Below are positions 24,988 to 31,522 of a DNA stretch of 64,000 nt, in pieces; the stretch's first letter is position 1, and the number at the start of each line of letters is the position of its first letter. The stretch is taken from the IMG/VR virus record IMGVR_UViG_3300034022_000278, positions 1 through 64,000 of that record; one strand, 5' to 3'. The position numbers and the translations under genes were made by a program. Under the pieces are notes generated by a model. The model was not told the DNA's origin and made no database searches. It saw only the letters and a list, made by a program, of their open reading frames with translations. The stretch is from a virus.

Positions 24988-25214
24988 GAAATATATGTCA
25001 GTGTGGGTGATTCCTGTAACAGCTGGCTAAATACATGCATCTGAAATAATGATGTATTGTCGCTATCTACTAGCTATAAAAAAGACTAATCATCTTAGTA
25101 GAAAAGCATCGCCTTAAACTTAGTAATAAGAGAGGAAAGACTACCAACACAGTAAGATGCACGCATAAGCTTTTAATAGTTTGCTTATGTATTTTTAAAC
25201 TTAAACTTAAACTT
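24988..25214 (+). other. Non-coding stretch with hairpins and a terminator-like stem
   Basis: No ORF. Visible helices include AATACAT/ATGTATT (25030-25058), CTACTA/TAGTAG (25067-25101) and CATAAGC/GCTTATG (25164-25189) followed by TATTTTT. The last has the form of an intrinsic terminator. The stretch resembles the other structured intergenic segments of this region. Confidence 0.45.
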
Positions 25215-25367
25215 ATGAAAAGAAAGAATTTAGCGCATATATTTACAGGAATGTTTACTATATGTTTGTTATTAGGAGCAATCCTGATGATTGGTGGTAA
25301 TCACCTAGGAGATTTAATAGTAATATCTTCAGCTATAGGAGCAACAGCTACCTTTGCAATATCTTAA
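25215..25367 (+). CDS. Tiny membrane protein, 50 aa
   Basis: A basic start (MKRKNLAHIF) is followed by two hydrophobic helices (FTICLLLGAILMIGG and LIVISSAIGATATFAI) around a short NHLGD turn, a hairpin topology in the inner membrane. It starts 26 bases past a terminator-like hairpin. It could be a holin-like or superinfection-related protein; there is no direct evidence for either. Confidence 0.55.
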   Translation: MKRKNLAHIFTGMFTICLLLGAILMIGGNHLGDLIVISSAIGATATFAIS

Positions 25368-25372
25368 TTAAA

Positions 25373-25462
25373 ATTGAGCAGCAGATAATCTTATACTGTA
25401 ATGCTCAATAGACTTTATAAGTCAGTAGAATCCTCTTGTTATAGCTTAATCAAGAGGATTCT
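25373..25462 (+). ncRNA. Three tandem hairpins, the last terminator-like
   Basis: ATTGAGCA/TGCTCAAT (25373-25409), then GACTT-TAT-AAGTC (25411-25423), then AGAATCCTCTTG/CAAGAGGATTCT (25427-25462, a perfect 12-bp stem), spaced by only a few bases right after the membrane protein gene. The final one is followed by TTTAAAG. The middle 13-mer is repeated exactly at 26342-26354. Confidence 0.6.
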
Positions 25463-25501
25463 TTAAAGATATCACAATGAAACATCTAATAAATCAAAGT
25501 T

Positions 25502-25597
25502 ATGAAACAAATATTAGTAGGCAATTATTGGATAAATGTAAATGATTTAACATATAGTTATTCAAAATATCCAAAAAGAATCTTAGTAAAATATTAA
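25502..25597 (+). CDS. Very small basic protein, 31 aa
   Basis: Frame MKQILVGNYWINVNDLTYSY..., aromatic and basic, with an A-rich leader (AAAGTT). Too short for a family call. Included because it has a plausible leader and sits in the gap between a hairpin array and the 84-aa gene. Confidence 0.35.
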   Translation: MKQILVGNYWINVNDLTYSYSKYPKRILVKY

Positions 25598-25658
25598 ATA
25601 AAAGATTAATTTAGTAAATAGAACTTGTAGTTCTGGGTAATAATTTAAAAAGCACATT

Positions 25659-25913
25659 ATGGACTTTGAAAACGATTACATATATAGACTTGAGCTTGTC
25701 TTCGATGAAGATGATGTATTAGTCTATAATATTATCTCACCTGATGATGATGAGGTAATTAAAAACATTGAGGATGATCTATATTCTAAGTATTTACACA
25801 AAGAATCAGATAGATCTAAGTATAAATTTACCAAGCTTTGGACTTTTGAAGCTGGTATAAAGATAGCGGTAATAGCTAATACAGCTATTAACCGAAAGTA
25901 TGCATTAAACTAA
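25659..25913 (+). CDS. Acidic small protein, 84 aa
   Basis: A strongly acidic N-terminal part (EDDVLVYNIISPDDDEVIKN) is followed by a more basic C-terminus (KFTKLWTFEAGIKIAVI). This charge layout is common in DNA-mimic or protein-binding anti-host proteins; that reading is inference only. The leader is A-rich. No family recognised. Confidence 0.55.
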   Translation: MDFENDYIYRLELVFDEDDVLVYNIISPDDDEVIKNIEDDLYSKYLHKESDRSKYKFTKLWTFEAGIKIAVIANTAINRKYALN

Positions 25914-25977
25914 GGATGCCACAGGACTAAACATTGATAAGCCTGTTTAAAAATTGGATGTACGTAGAAATACGTAA

Positions 25978-26060
25978 TATATTGTTGCCTTGAGAAAGCA
26001 AGACTAAAAACATGTAGAGACATAAACAGTCCTACACAATATAAATGAGTTCTCAGCAAA
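25978..26060 (+). ncRNA. Conserved-loop RNA element, copy 1
   Basis: The closing stem TATATTG/CAATATA (25978-25984 with 26037-26043) is followed at once by the hairpin TTGC-CTTGAGAAA-GCAA (25985-26001). The interior contains TGTAGAGA, and GAGTTCT follows the closing strand. The same order of elements, with different but still pairing stem sequences, occurs at 27808-27930. The loop CTTGAGAAA is identical in both. This pattern of conserved loops with covarying stems is good evidence for a functional RNA. Confidence 0.65.
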
Positions 26061-26181
26061 TAGTTAATGTGTCACAGTCTATATATAATGTATAGAATAC
26101 CTCTTACTATATGACCCTATTCTTGTATAATACAAGTCAAAGGGTGCTAAAAGTAATTAGTAATTCATAGGTAAGTTCTTG

Positions 26182-26212
26182 GTGGAAGAAGCGTGTTCCA
26201 CTATCTTTTTTT
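26182..26212 (+). terminator. Intrinsic terminator
   Basis: GTGGAA, an 8-base loop, and TTCCAC (26182-26201) are followed by TATCTTTTTTT. It lies inside the non-coding array, so it probably ends the transcript that carries the conserved-loop RNA element upstream of it. Confidence 0.75.
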
Positions 26213-26407
26213 AATTAAATAGAGTGAAATCTATTTATTTACTGCGATAAACAGTTCTTTATTTTACCAGTAATGGTTGTTAGCACCGTCAAGAAAATAC
26301 AACCAAATTACATTTTATGTACATGCTCGTGTATGTGAAAAGACTTTATAAGTCTGTGTTTTAGAGCAAAATCTATAAATTATTTATCTTTAAAAAACAA
26401 AATTATT

Positions 26408-26920
26408 ATGAAAAAAGTAACATTAGTATCAGCAAAAGGAGTAAAAGGAAACAAAGTGCAATTAACGTTTTCTCAAATTGTAGAAACGGGTAAAGCACCA
26501 ACAGGTCTATTAGGCATCTTGAATGCAAGTGATGAAAGATTTAATCAGTCTAAGCCTCGTTTGGCTTGGTTGACTGCACAGCCTGCAGATGTAAAGCTTC
26601 AATTTGGTCTAGATGTTTCTGGATTAGCTGAAGGAGAAGAGTTAGAAATTGATATGGTTGATCCTAAAATTACGGGAGATGATCGTTCTTTGAATCTTCA
26701 AATTACAGAAACTACAAAAGGTAGTGACTATGATGTTGCAAACTTTGAAACTCGTGCTAAAAGAGCAGGTAAAGATGGTGAATTCATTATGAGCAATGGT
26801 ATGTATATCTATGTCAACACTACTGTTGTTGTAGGTGAGCCAAAGCACACTTTGATTGCAGACACAACTCGTCAAGCTGTTACAGGTAGTTCAGCAATTG
26901 CTGACGCATTAGGTATTTAA
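26408..26920 (+). CDS. Probable abundant early protein, 170 aa
   Basis: A soluble beta-rich protein (MKKVTLVSAKGVKGNKVQLT...) with clean, regular codons, a long untranslated leader and its own strong terminator, all hinting at high expression. Short strands and basic loops early, then an acidic middle (GEELEIDMVDPKITGDD), could fit an OB-like nucleic-acid-binding fold. No family can be assigned with confidence. Confidence 0.65.
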   Translation: MKKVTLVSAKGVKGNKVQLTFSQIVETGKAPTGLLGILNASDERFNQSKPRLAWLTAQPADVKLQFGLDVSGLAEGEELEIDMVDPKITGDDRSLNLQITETTKGSDYDVANFETRAKRAGKDGEFIMSNGMYIYVNTTVVVGEPKHTLIADTTRQAVTGSSAIADALGI

Positions 26921-26930
26921 TATCTGAAGC

Positions 26931-26961
26931 AAAGGGGGAATAGTAAATCTATTCTCCCTTT
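26931..26961 (+). terminator. Strong intrinsic terminator after the 170-aa gene
   Basis: AAAGGGGGAATAG, loop TAAAT, and CTATTCTCCCTTT form a 13-bp stem with one G-U pair, followed by TATTTT. It lies 10 bases past the stop codon and isolates the 170-aa gene as a monocistronic unit. Confidence 0.88.
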
Positions 26962-26988
26962 TATTTTAATTACCTAAATAATCCCATC

Positions 26989-27252
26989 ATGCAAGAAACA
27001 AAACCAAGAGTAATTATTACTGAATTGGGAGTATACTTACGAGCAATAGAGCTTGAGTATAAGCCTAAAAATAATGAGCATAGAGCTCAATTAATAACTG
27101 ATAACTTTCCTGTGCTGTGTCTTGAAGAAGACATTGAAGAATATGAGGAAATGTGCTATTATAGTAGCTTAGCAGAGAGCCAAGACTACGATTTAATAGG
27201 TAAAAGAGACAATTATTGTAGACAATTAGGAAGATCAAATCCTTTTTATTAA
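26989..27252 (+). CDS. Acidic small protein, 87 aa
   Basis: A helical protein (MQETKPRVIITELGVYLRAI...) with an acidic middle (CLEEDIEEYEEMCYYSSL) and basic end. It starts after the strong terminator with an A-rich leader and is followed 19 bases later by another small gene. A minus-strand frame over it is a shadow. Function unknown. Confidence 0.55.
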   Translation: MQETKPRVIITELGVYLRAIELEYKPKNNEHRAQLITDNFPVLCLEEDIEEYEEMCYYSSLAESQDYDLIGKRDNYCRQLGRSNPFY

Positions 27253-27271
27253 ACATTTAAATATTAGGAAT

Positions 27272-27529
27272 ATGACAACACATTTAAGAGTATCAACTTA
27301 CTATAATGATGAACATCCTCAAAGGATGATGAAAAGATTAGGTATTACCTATCAGCATTCAACACCACAAAGTATGGGTGACCAATGGTGGTTCTGGAAT
27401 TGTGAAAATGTACCTGACCCTTTACCTGAGCATACTAGCATTTTGGAATGCAACGACCCTATGGAAATGATTGGTTGGGGACTATCAAAAGAGGACGCTG
27501 AAAAAATACGTGATTACACTTTGTTATAA
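27272..27529 (+). CDS. Small protein, 85 aa
   Basis: The product (MTTHLRVSTYYNDEHPQRMM...) has a Trp-rich middle (DQWWFWNCENVPDPLP) and an acidic C-terminal helix. The preceding ATT-rich leader and tight spacing to the 87-aa gene suggest co-transcription. No known family. The following 731 bases are non-coding. Confidence 0.55.
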   Translation: MTTHLRVSTYYNDEHPQRMMKRLGITYQHSTPQSMGDQWWFWNCENVPDPLPEHTSILECNDPMEMIGWGLSKEDAEKIRDYTLL

Positions 27530-27807
27530 TTAAAATTAATGAACTGTGAGTACCGATAATCCGCCAAATACATAATTATTTTATAGTTTTGGCACAGTAT
27601 AAAATTACCCCGCTAGAAGTAAACAAATAATAAATGCCGCACCTCTTGCGAGTGCTTAATGGATGACTTAACATCTACGGTAAATTGTTAGAATCCATAT
27701 CAAGGTGGAGTTGTTTGTGGAAGGATATAAATAGAAATAATCCCGTCCTAGACGGTGTAAATACTAAACTACTATATTCAGCAACTTGGGCTGACAGGGT
27801 ATGTTAT

Positions 27808-27930
27808 TGTGTTGTTCCCTTGAGAAAGGAGCACGAGCTATAATTCATCAGCTATTGAAGAAGGTACATCGGAATAATGGTGTAGAGATTATATGCTGGT
27901 TTGTAACAACACAGAGGAGTTCTTAACCTC
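27808..27930 (+). ncRNA. Conserved-loop RNA element, copy 2
   Basis: The closing stem TGTGTTG/CAACACA (27808-27814 with 27906-27912; extendable to 9 bp) is followed by TTCC-CTTGAGAAA-GGAG (27815-27831). TGTAGAGA lies in the interior. GAGTTCT sits in a GAGG/CCTC-closed loop after the element. Relative to copy 1 (25978-26060), two closing pairs and one or two hairpin pairs change on both strands while pairing is kept, and the 9-base loop is unchanged. It ends 5 bases before tRNA-like 1. Confidence 0.65.
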
Positions 27931-27934
27931 AACA

Positions 27935-28010
27935 TAGTGAGGTGGCGTAATGAGGCGAGGTTGCCGAGTCCTATATGGTTGCTTTACGGTTCGAGTCCGC
28001 CCTCACTGCC
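27935..28010 (+). tRNA. tRNA-like sequence 1, non-canonical
   Basis: The length is 76 bases with an encoded 3' CCA. The acceptor arms AGTGAGG/CCTCACT pair over 7 bp, and the T loop reads TTCGAGT. However, the T stem has only three clear pairs, and neither a normal D stem nor an anticodon stem can be drawn, so I cannot assign an anticodon. It may be a degenerate tRNA or a tRNA mimic. Confidence 0.35.
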
Positions 28011-28137
28011 ATTAGCCCTCTGCCTAGCGCTGGGTATGGATCGAAGATAGGGATAGCCTCTTGAACGTTAGTTAGAATGTTTCGGCATTCTTTAATCAAT
28101 GCGCACTACGCCTTCCGAATCGTGTGTCGGCACAGTT

Positions 28138-28174
28138 TGTACGTTCTGGGGATAATACAAAGACGTACATTTTT
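28138..28174 (+). terminator. Terminator hairpin before tRNA-like 2
   Basis: TGTACGT/ACGTACA (28138-28144 with 28163-28169), an 18-base loop and a TTTTT run. It directly precedes the 5' end of tRNA-like 2, so it would separate the transcript or mark a processing boundary. Confidence 0.65.
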
Positions 28175-28245
28175 AGTCAGGTGGTGTATTTGGTAAACAC
28201 AACTAGTTTTTAGGAGGATAGCAGGTTCGATTCCTGTCCTGGCTA
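28175..28245 (+). tRNA. tRNA-like sequence 2, anticodon arm shortened
   Basis: The acceptor AGTCAGG/CCTGGCT (7 bp, one G-U) with discriminator A, U8, D arm GTGT-ATTTGGTAA-ACAC, and T arm GCAGG-TTCGATT-CCTGT are all canonical. Only about 20 bases remain for positions 26-48, two or three fewer than needed. The sequence there (around TTTTTAG) does not form a 5-bp anticodon stem, so the anticodon is uncertain. CCA is not encoded. Confidence 0.5.
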
Positions 28246-28260
28246 CTAAAATTAAATGTT

Positions 28261-28362
28261 ATGAAAAATGAAAACTGGTGGAATGGTTTCCTAGTGGGAA
28301 TTATTATCGGAGGTGTGATTGGAATAATTATACTTGATTTAGTTCAACGAGGAATACTGTAA
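28261..28362 (+). CDS. Tiny single-span membrane protein, 33 aa
   Basis: MKNENWWNGF leads into one hydrophobic helix (LVGIIIGGVIGIIILDL) and a short basic tail. It sits between tRNA-like sequences 2 and 3 with an ATT-rich leader. It may be a holin/pinholin-type or membrane-associated host modulator; size alone does not decide. Confidence 0.5.
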   Translation: MKNENWWNGFLVGIIIGGVIGIIILDLVQRGIL

Positions 28363-28369
28363 AGAAAAT

Positions 28370-28523
28370 AGTCAGGTGGCGGAAATATGAGAGACGCAAG
28401 AGGTAGAGTTTGGTCTGTAACAGGGATAACTGGTGAGGACACATCTAACAATTTCACGGAGGGTCTAAAAAAGTGAAAGCGGAAAACCTAAGTTACGTGC
28501 AGGGGCAGTTCCTGTCCTGACTA
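28370..28523 (+). ncRNA. tRNA-like sequence 3, 154 nt with expanded centre
   Basis: The ends match tRNA-like 2: acceptor AGTCAGG/CCTGACT (a perfect 7 bp), the same GCAGG/CCTGT T stem, a discriminator A and a GTGGCGGAAAT...ACGC D-arm-like segment typical of leucine-type tRNAs. The T loop (GGCAGTT) lacks the TTC consensus, and about 95 bases replace the anticodon/variable region, including a TTTCAC/GTGAAA stem. It is probably not a decoding tRNA. Confidence 0.4.
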
Positions 28524-28542
28524 CTAATTAAATTAAATAACA

Positions 28543-28608
28543 ATGGAATATCTTATAATTGCAATTGTAGTATTTGCAGCATTTATTTTAAGTGAAGTAA
28601 ATCACTAA
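28543..28608 (+). CDS. Micro-ORF, single hydrophobic helix, 21 aa
   Basis: MEYLIIAIVVFAAFILSEVN-type frame: one membrane helix with a short polar end. Very short; supported only by an A-rich leader and the similar tiny membrane ORFs at 25215 and 28261. Confidence 0.3.
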   Translation: MEYLIIAIVVFAAFILSEVNH

Positions 28609-28633
28609 TTATTAACCATCTAAAACAAAAGTT

Positions 28634-29182
28634 ATGAATTATAAATTTAATGAAGAGAAACTATCCTTTGAGGTATATACAAAGAATTATTTAAATGTAA
28701 TTCTAATTGTATTATTTACTGCATTAGTATCAGTTAGTGCTACATTATTAGTACAAACAAAAAAGTTAGATAGAATTAAATATGTAACTGAAGAAACAAG
28801 AATGTTGGTAATTCAACAAGAAAATGCGTTTAGTGAAGAAAAATTGAGAGAATATATTATTGGACTTAATGTAAAGTTTCCTCACATAGTATTTGCTCAA
28901 GCTAAGTTAGAATCAGGTTATTTTAAGTCAACTATTTTTAGAGAAAATAATAACTTATTCGGTATGAAGATAGCAACTAGAAGACCTACTACTAACAAAG
29001 GTGAAAACAGAGGGCATGCTGCATTTGATTCATGGAAAGAGTCTGTTGTAGATTATGCATTCTATCAAGCTAGATACTTAGGGGATATTAGGACAGAGGC
29101 AGAGTATATACAATATCTTAAAGCTAACTATGCTGAAGATCCAAAGTATATAGAAAAAGTAATTAAATTAAGTAGAAAATGA
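28634..29182 (+). CDS. Membrane-anchored endo-beta-N-acetylglucosaminidase (lysin), 182 aa
   Basis: An N-terminal transmembrane helix (VILIVLFTALVSVSATLLV, about residues 24-42) is followed by a glucosaminidase (FlgJ/LytD type) domain. The catalytic Glu lies in FAQAKLESGYFKS, the substrate-binding segment is NNNLFGMKIATRRPT, and a helical stretch (SVVDYAFYQARYL) is typical of the fold. It would cut peptidoglycan from the periplasmic face. It overlaps the next gene by 4 bases. Placement with early-strand genes, away from the tail genes, suggests a host-lysis role. Confidence 0.85.
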   Translation: MNYKFNEEKLSFEVYTKNYLNVILIVLFTALVSVSATLLVQTKKLDRIKYVTEETRMLVIQQENAFSEEKLREYIIGLNVKFPHIVFAQAKLESGYFKSTIFRENNNLFGMKIATRRPTTNKGENRGHAAFDSWKESVVDYAFYQARYLGDIRTEAEYIQYLKANYAEDPKYIEKVIKLSRK

Positions 29183-29463
29183 GCCATACAAGAGTAAAAA
29201 CAACTTATAGTATAGAAGGATCATGGGGCAGTACTGAGACTAAAACTTTGTATTGCCACCATAACCATAGCTGTGATGTAACTACATTTTATGATGAAGA
29301 TGGTGACGTAACATCTATGTCATTTGCGGACTGGGAGTCAGGTCATGACTTATGGGACGCTATGCAGAAGTTATGGTTTCCATTTAAGGATGAATGGGGA
29401 GAAGAATTAAAAGATGGTGTAGAGCATTACTTTATACCACCTTGGGAAAATAAAACTAAATAA
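29179..29463 (+). CDS. Small protein with His/Cys-rich centre, 94 aa
   Basis: A central CHHNHSCDVTTFYDEDGD segment (about residues 27-44) could bind metal. The C-terminal half is Trp-rich and acidic. It overlaps the lysin gene by 4 bases, so the two are coupled. Function unknown; it could be a lysis accessory. Confidence 0.6.
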   Translation: MSHTRVKTTYSIEGSWGSTETKTLYCHHNHSCDVTTFYDEDGDVTSMSFADWESGHDLWDAMQKLWFPFKDEWGEELKDGVEHYFIPPWENKTK

Positions 29464-29465
29464 TT

Positions 29466-29744
29466 ATGACAAATAAAAACATTGATAAAGCAATAATGCA
29501 TTGTTATAGGGAGTTGTTTGCAAATGCAACTCCCGCAGCATCATTTGATGAGCTATTAAAGAACTCTACAGTAAATGAAAGAGGGCAAAGAGAAATACCT
29601 TTTATGGACTATGAAATAGAAGAGTCTGTCTTTGATGAAATAGTAGAAGATACTACTAAGCTTTATAAAATCAAACACAAGATTTTTAAGCAATCATTTA
29701 AAAATACAATATTATTTGGATGTAGTCCTAAATTTAAAAAATAA
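29466..29744 (+). CDS. Small protein, 92 aa
   Basis: A helical N-terminal part with a Glu-rich middle (FMDYEIEESVFDEIVEDT) ends in a basic tail (FKNTILFGCSPKFKK). It resembles small accessory proteins of Bacteroidota phages in layout only. It starts 2 bases past the 94-aa gene. Confidence 0.55.
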   Translation: MTNKNIDKAIMHCYRELFANATPAASFDELLKNSTVNERGQREIPFMDYEIEESVFDEIVEDTTKLYKIKHKIFKQSFKNTILFGCSPKFKK

Positions 29745-29748
29745 AAAG

Positions 29749-29946
29749 ATGGAAGGAACATTAGTTAAAAAAGGTAAAAAATGGATTGTTAAGTATACTG
29801 AAGATGGTAACTTATTAGAAATGGAAGTTGATTCTTATCAAGCTGATGCTCTTAATGCATCTAAAAACAACCATAAAGTCGTATTTGAACAAATATGGAT
29901 TAAAGAAAAGAAATGGATAGCATTAATATCATTTAAAACTATTTAA
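29749..29946 (+). CDS. Small basic beta-rich protein, 65 aa
   Basis: I place the start at the ATG at 29749 (MEGTLVKKGKKWIVKYTEDG...) because it follows an AAAAAG leader and avoids overlap. The frame continues upstream to 29716, inside the previous gene. The short strands with basic turns have an SH3-like look. No family assigned. Confidence 0.6.
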   Translation: MEGTLVKKGKKWIVKYTEDGNLLEMEVDSYQADALNASKNNHKVVFEQIWIKEKKWIALISFKTI

Positions 29947-29947
29947 C

Positions 29948-30166
29948 ATGAACAGCAAGACAATTACAATAGAGTTAGAAAACGTTCAACTAAATGTTGG
30001 ATATTACTTTACTGCAGCGTATGAATCTGATGAACAAGAGTTAGAAAATATGCATTTAGAATTAATTCACACTGTATCTGGAGATGATATAACTGAATTA
30101 TTACATCATTATGATGAGAAGATTAGAGAAATAATCTATGAGCAATTAAATCATTTAAATAATTAA
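29948..30166 (+). CDS. Small acidic protein, 72 aa
   Basis: An acidic alpha/beta protein (MNSKTITIELENVQLNVGYY...) with a helical C-terminus. It starts 1 base after the previous stop. Size and charge are typical of the accessory proteins in this tightly packed operon. Function unknown. Confidence 0.55.
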   Translation: MNSKTITIELENVQLNVGYYFTAAYESDEQELENMHLELIHTVSGDDITELLHHYDEKIREIIYEQLNHLNN

Positions 30167-30169
30167 AAG

Positions 30170-30646
30170 ATGGAAGCAAAATTAATTAAAACAAAAGTTG
30201 GATATCATCTTTGGTTAAATCCTGAAACAAAAGAACAACAACATATTGCCTCAGACTGTGAAATAGTAAGTGATAATGGGGCAGATTTAAGAAAGTATAA
30301 ACTATCCCTCAAAAACTGTCAAGTAATTGAACGTGGTTATGATTTGGATGAGTTGGTTAAAGAACAATATCCTATTGATGAACCATCATTTAAAAGAGGG
30401 TTTAAATTATCACTTGAGGTAAATTCTGATAAAAGATTTACTTTAGAAGATATGATTAAATGTTTTAACGCTTCTATAGATGAAGGGTGGGTACGAGCAG
30501 ATTTTTACATTCAATCACTACAACAAACTGAATGGGATGTTGAGATAGTTATGGAAGATTCAATTGGAATTGGAGATAAGTACACTCCAAATACTAAACC
30601 AAAGTTAGATGCAGATGGTTGCATTATATTAAAACGTAAGATATGA
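30170..30646 (+). CDS. Conserved Bacteroidota-phage-type hypothetical, 158 aa
   Basis: The N-terminal strand-rich half (LIKTKVGYHLWLNPETKEQ) and C-terminal WDVEIVMEDSIG, then DADGCIILKRKI match a protein type I have seen in phages of Flavobacteriia and relatives. Its function is not established. It overlaps the next micro-gene by 4 bases. Confidence 0.6.
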   Translation: MEAKLIKTKVGYHLWLNPETKEQQHIASDCEIVSDNGADLRKYKLSLKNCQVIERGYDLDELVKEQYPIDEPSFKRGFKLSLEVNSDKRFTLEDMIKCFNASIDEGWVRADFYIQSLQQTEWDVEIVMEDSIGIGDKYTPNTKPKLDADGCIILKRKI

Positions 30647-30768
30647 AACAAAGAATAGCAGACTGGTTATTTAACTTTTGGTATAACAATCATACTCATC
30701 ATTGGGTTGCATTTGACCCAAATAGTTTAAGAGAAAAATGTAGATATTGTAAAGTAATTAAAACATAA
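30643..30768 (+). CDS. Small CxxC protein, 41 aa
   Basis: The frame (MKQRIADWLFNFWYNNHTHH...) has a His-rich middle and ends CRYCKVIKT, enough ligands for one zinc. An ATGA-type overlap with the previous stop argues for translation. Function unknown. Confidence 0.5.
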   Translation: MKQRIADWLFNFWYNNHTHHWVAFDPNSLREKCRYCKVIKT

Positions 30769-30771
30769 GAT

Positions 30772-31080
30772 ATGGAACAAGAACTAAACTTAAATTGTTT
30801 TGATTGTAATAAATCATTACAAGATTGTGCTTGTATGGAAGATACAATTGATATGAAACAAGAAACACTAGAAGAAGTTGCATTAAGATTATACCCTGAA
30901 GAATGGAATTGGAGAGAAAAACGAATATTCAAAGAAGGCGCTAAATGGCAAGCAGAAAGAATGTATAGTGAGGAAGATATAAAAAATGCATTCCTTGAAG
31001 GTTGGGAGTTAAGAGATGGAGAATTAACTTTCCGTAAAGCTAAGAATAAATGGTTTAAACAATTTAAAAAAAATAGCTAA
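30772..31080 (+). CDS. Accessory protein with N-terminal Cys cluster, 102 aa
   Basis: The N-terminus has NCFDCNKSLQDCACM (possible zinc site). The body has EEVALRLYPEEWNWREKRIFKEGAKWQAERM, given here only by its ends (about residues 36-64), a helical pattern recurrent in phage accessory proteins of Bacteroidota. The C-terminal helix is basic. Its role is unknown; a minus-strand frame across this locus is a shadow. Confidence 0.6.
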   Translation: MEQELNLNCFDCNKSLQDCACMEDTIDMKQETLEEVALRLYPEEWNWREKRIFKEGAKWQAERMYSEEDIKNAFLEGWELRDGELTFRKAKNKWFKQFKKNS

Positions 31081-31144
31081 GATATTAACCAAAACCATCA
31101 TAAATAGTAATAAATAGCTATTATAATGGCTAAAACAAACAATT

Positions 31145-31522
31145 ATGATTACAATTTTTAGAAATGGATATGTACTTTTATTAAGTTACAGTCCTTGCGA
31201 AGTCTTTACTTATTTTAATGTAAAAGAAATGCATGGCTTATCTTACATAGAATGTGATGCTTATGCAAATACAAAAGATAGTGCTTATATAGCAGGGTGG
31301 AGTAACTTTGTGCCTAAAGAATTTGGTGAATATACAAATGATAATCCAAGATATGTATTTATAAACTTGTCGAGGTGTGGTACAGACATTGAAACATTTG
31401 GATTGATTATGCATGAGTTAATGCATCAGTCTTTTCACATGCATAAAGATGAAGAGGACATAATCACATGGGCTGAGTTAGAGTCCTATGAAGTATTTAA
31501 ACTTGTAAAAGAAAACTTATGA
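31145..31522 (+). CDS. Small zincin-like putative metalloprotease, 125 aa
   Basis: The centre has HELMHQSFHMH (about residues 90-100), matching HExxH with further His ligands downstream, in a helix preceded by a strand. The domain is compact, as in minimal zincin-fold phage proteins. It could cleave host or phage proteins early. The 64-base gap upstream holds no gene. It overlaps the next ORF by 4 bases. Confidence 0.65.
   Translation: MITIFRNGYVLLLSYSPCEVFTYFNVKEMHGLSYIECDAYANTKDSAYIAGWSNFVPKEFGEYTNDNPRYVFINLSRCGTDIETFGLIMHELMHQSFHMHKDEEDIITWAELESYEVFKLVKENL

Larger units (their letters stand above)
25914..26407 (+). other. 494-base non-coding stretch rich in hairpins
   Basis: No ORF. It contains TACGTA-GAAA-TACGTA (25961-25976), the conserved-loop element (25978-26060), ACCCT/AGGGT around CTTGTA-TAA-TACAAG (26114-26145), a terminator (26182-26212), AAATAGA/TCTATTT (26217-26236), GGTTGT/ACAACC (26275-26304), and the repeated 13-mer GACTTTATAAGTC (26342-26354). 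It ends in the leader of the 170-aa gene. Confidence 0.6.
27530..28260 (+). other. 731-base non-coding stretch with structured and tRNA-like RNA
   Basis: No ORF. In order it holds nested stems ACTGT/ACAGT and GCCAAA/TTTGGC (27543-27598), CCGTC-CTA-GACGG near 27754, conserved-loop RNA copy 2 (27808-27930), tRNA-like 1 (27935-28010), GAATG-TTTCGG-CATTC near 28075-28090, a terminator (28138-28174) and tRNA-like 2 (28175-28245). The G+C content is higher than in flanking coding DNA, as is usual for structural RNA in AT-rich genomes. Confidence 0.6.

Noticed and set aside
27584-27591. TAGTTTTG as a Bacteroidota -7 promoter element
   Set aside because: It lies inside the stem GCCAAA/TTTGGC and no -33 TTTG is at a fitting distance.
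27935-28245. Two ordinary tRNA genes with assignable anticodons
   Set aside because: Acceptor and T arms look right, but a 5-bp anticodon stem with 7-base loop cannot be drawn in either, so I list them as tRNA-like only.
24988-28633. Hammerhead or similar self-cleaving ribozyme
   Set aside because: The CTGANGA...GAAA core could not be found in the right order; CTTGAGAAA loops do not fit it.
30699-30932. Minus-strand 77-aa frame
   Set aside because: It runs opposite two packed plus-strand genes and has no leader; a shadow.
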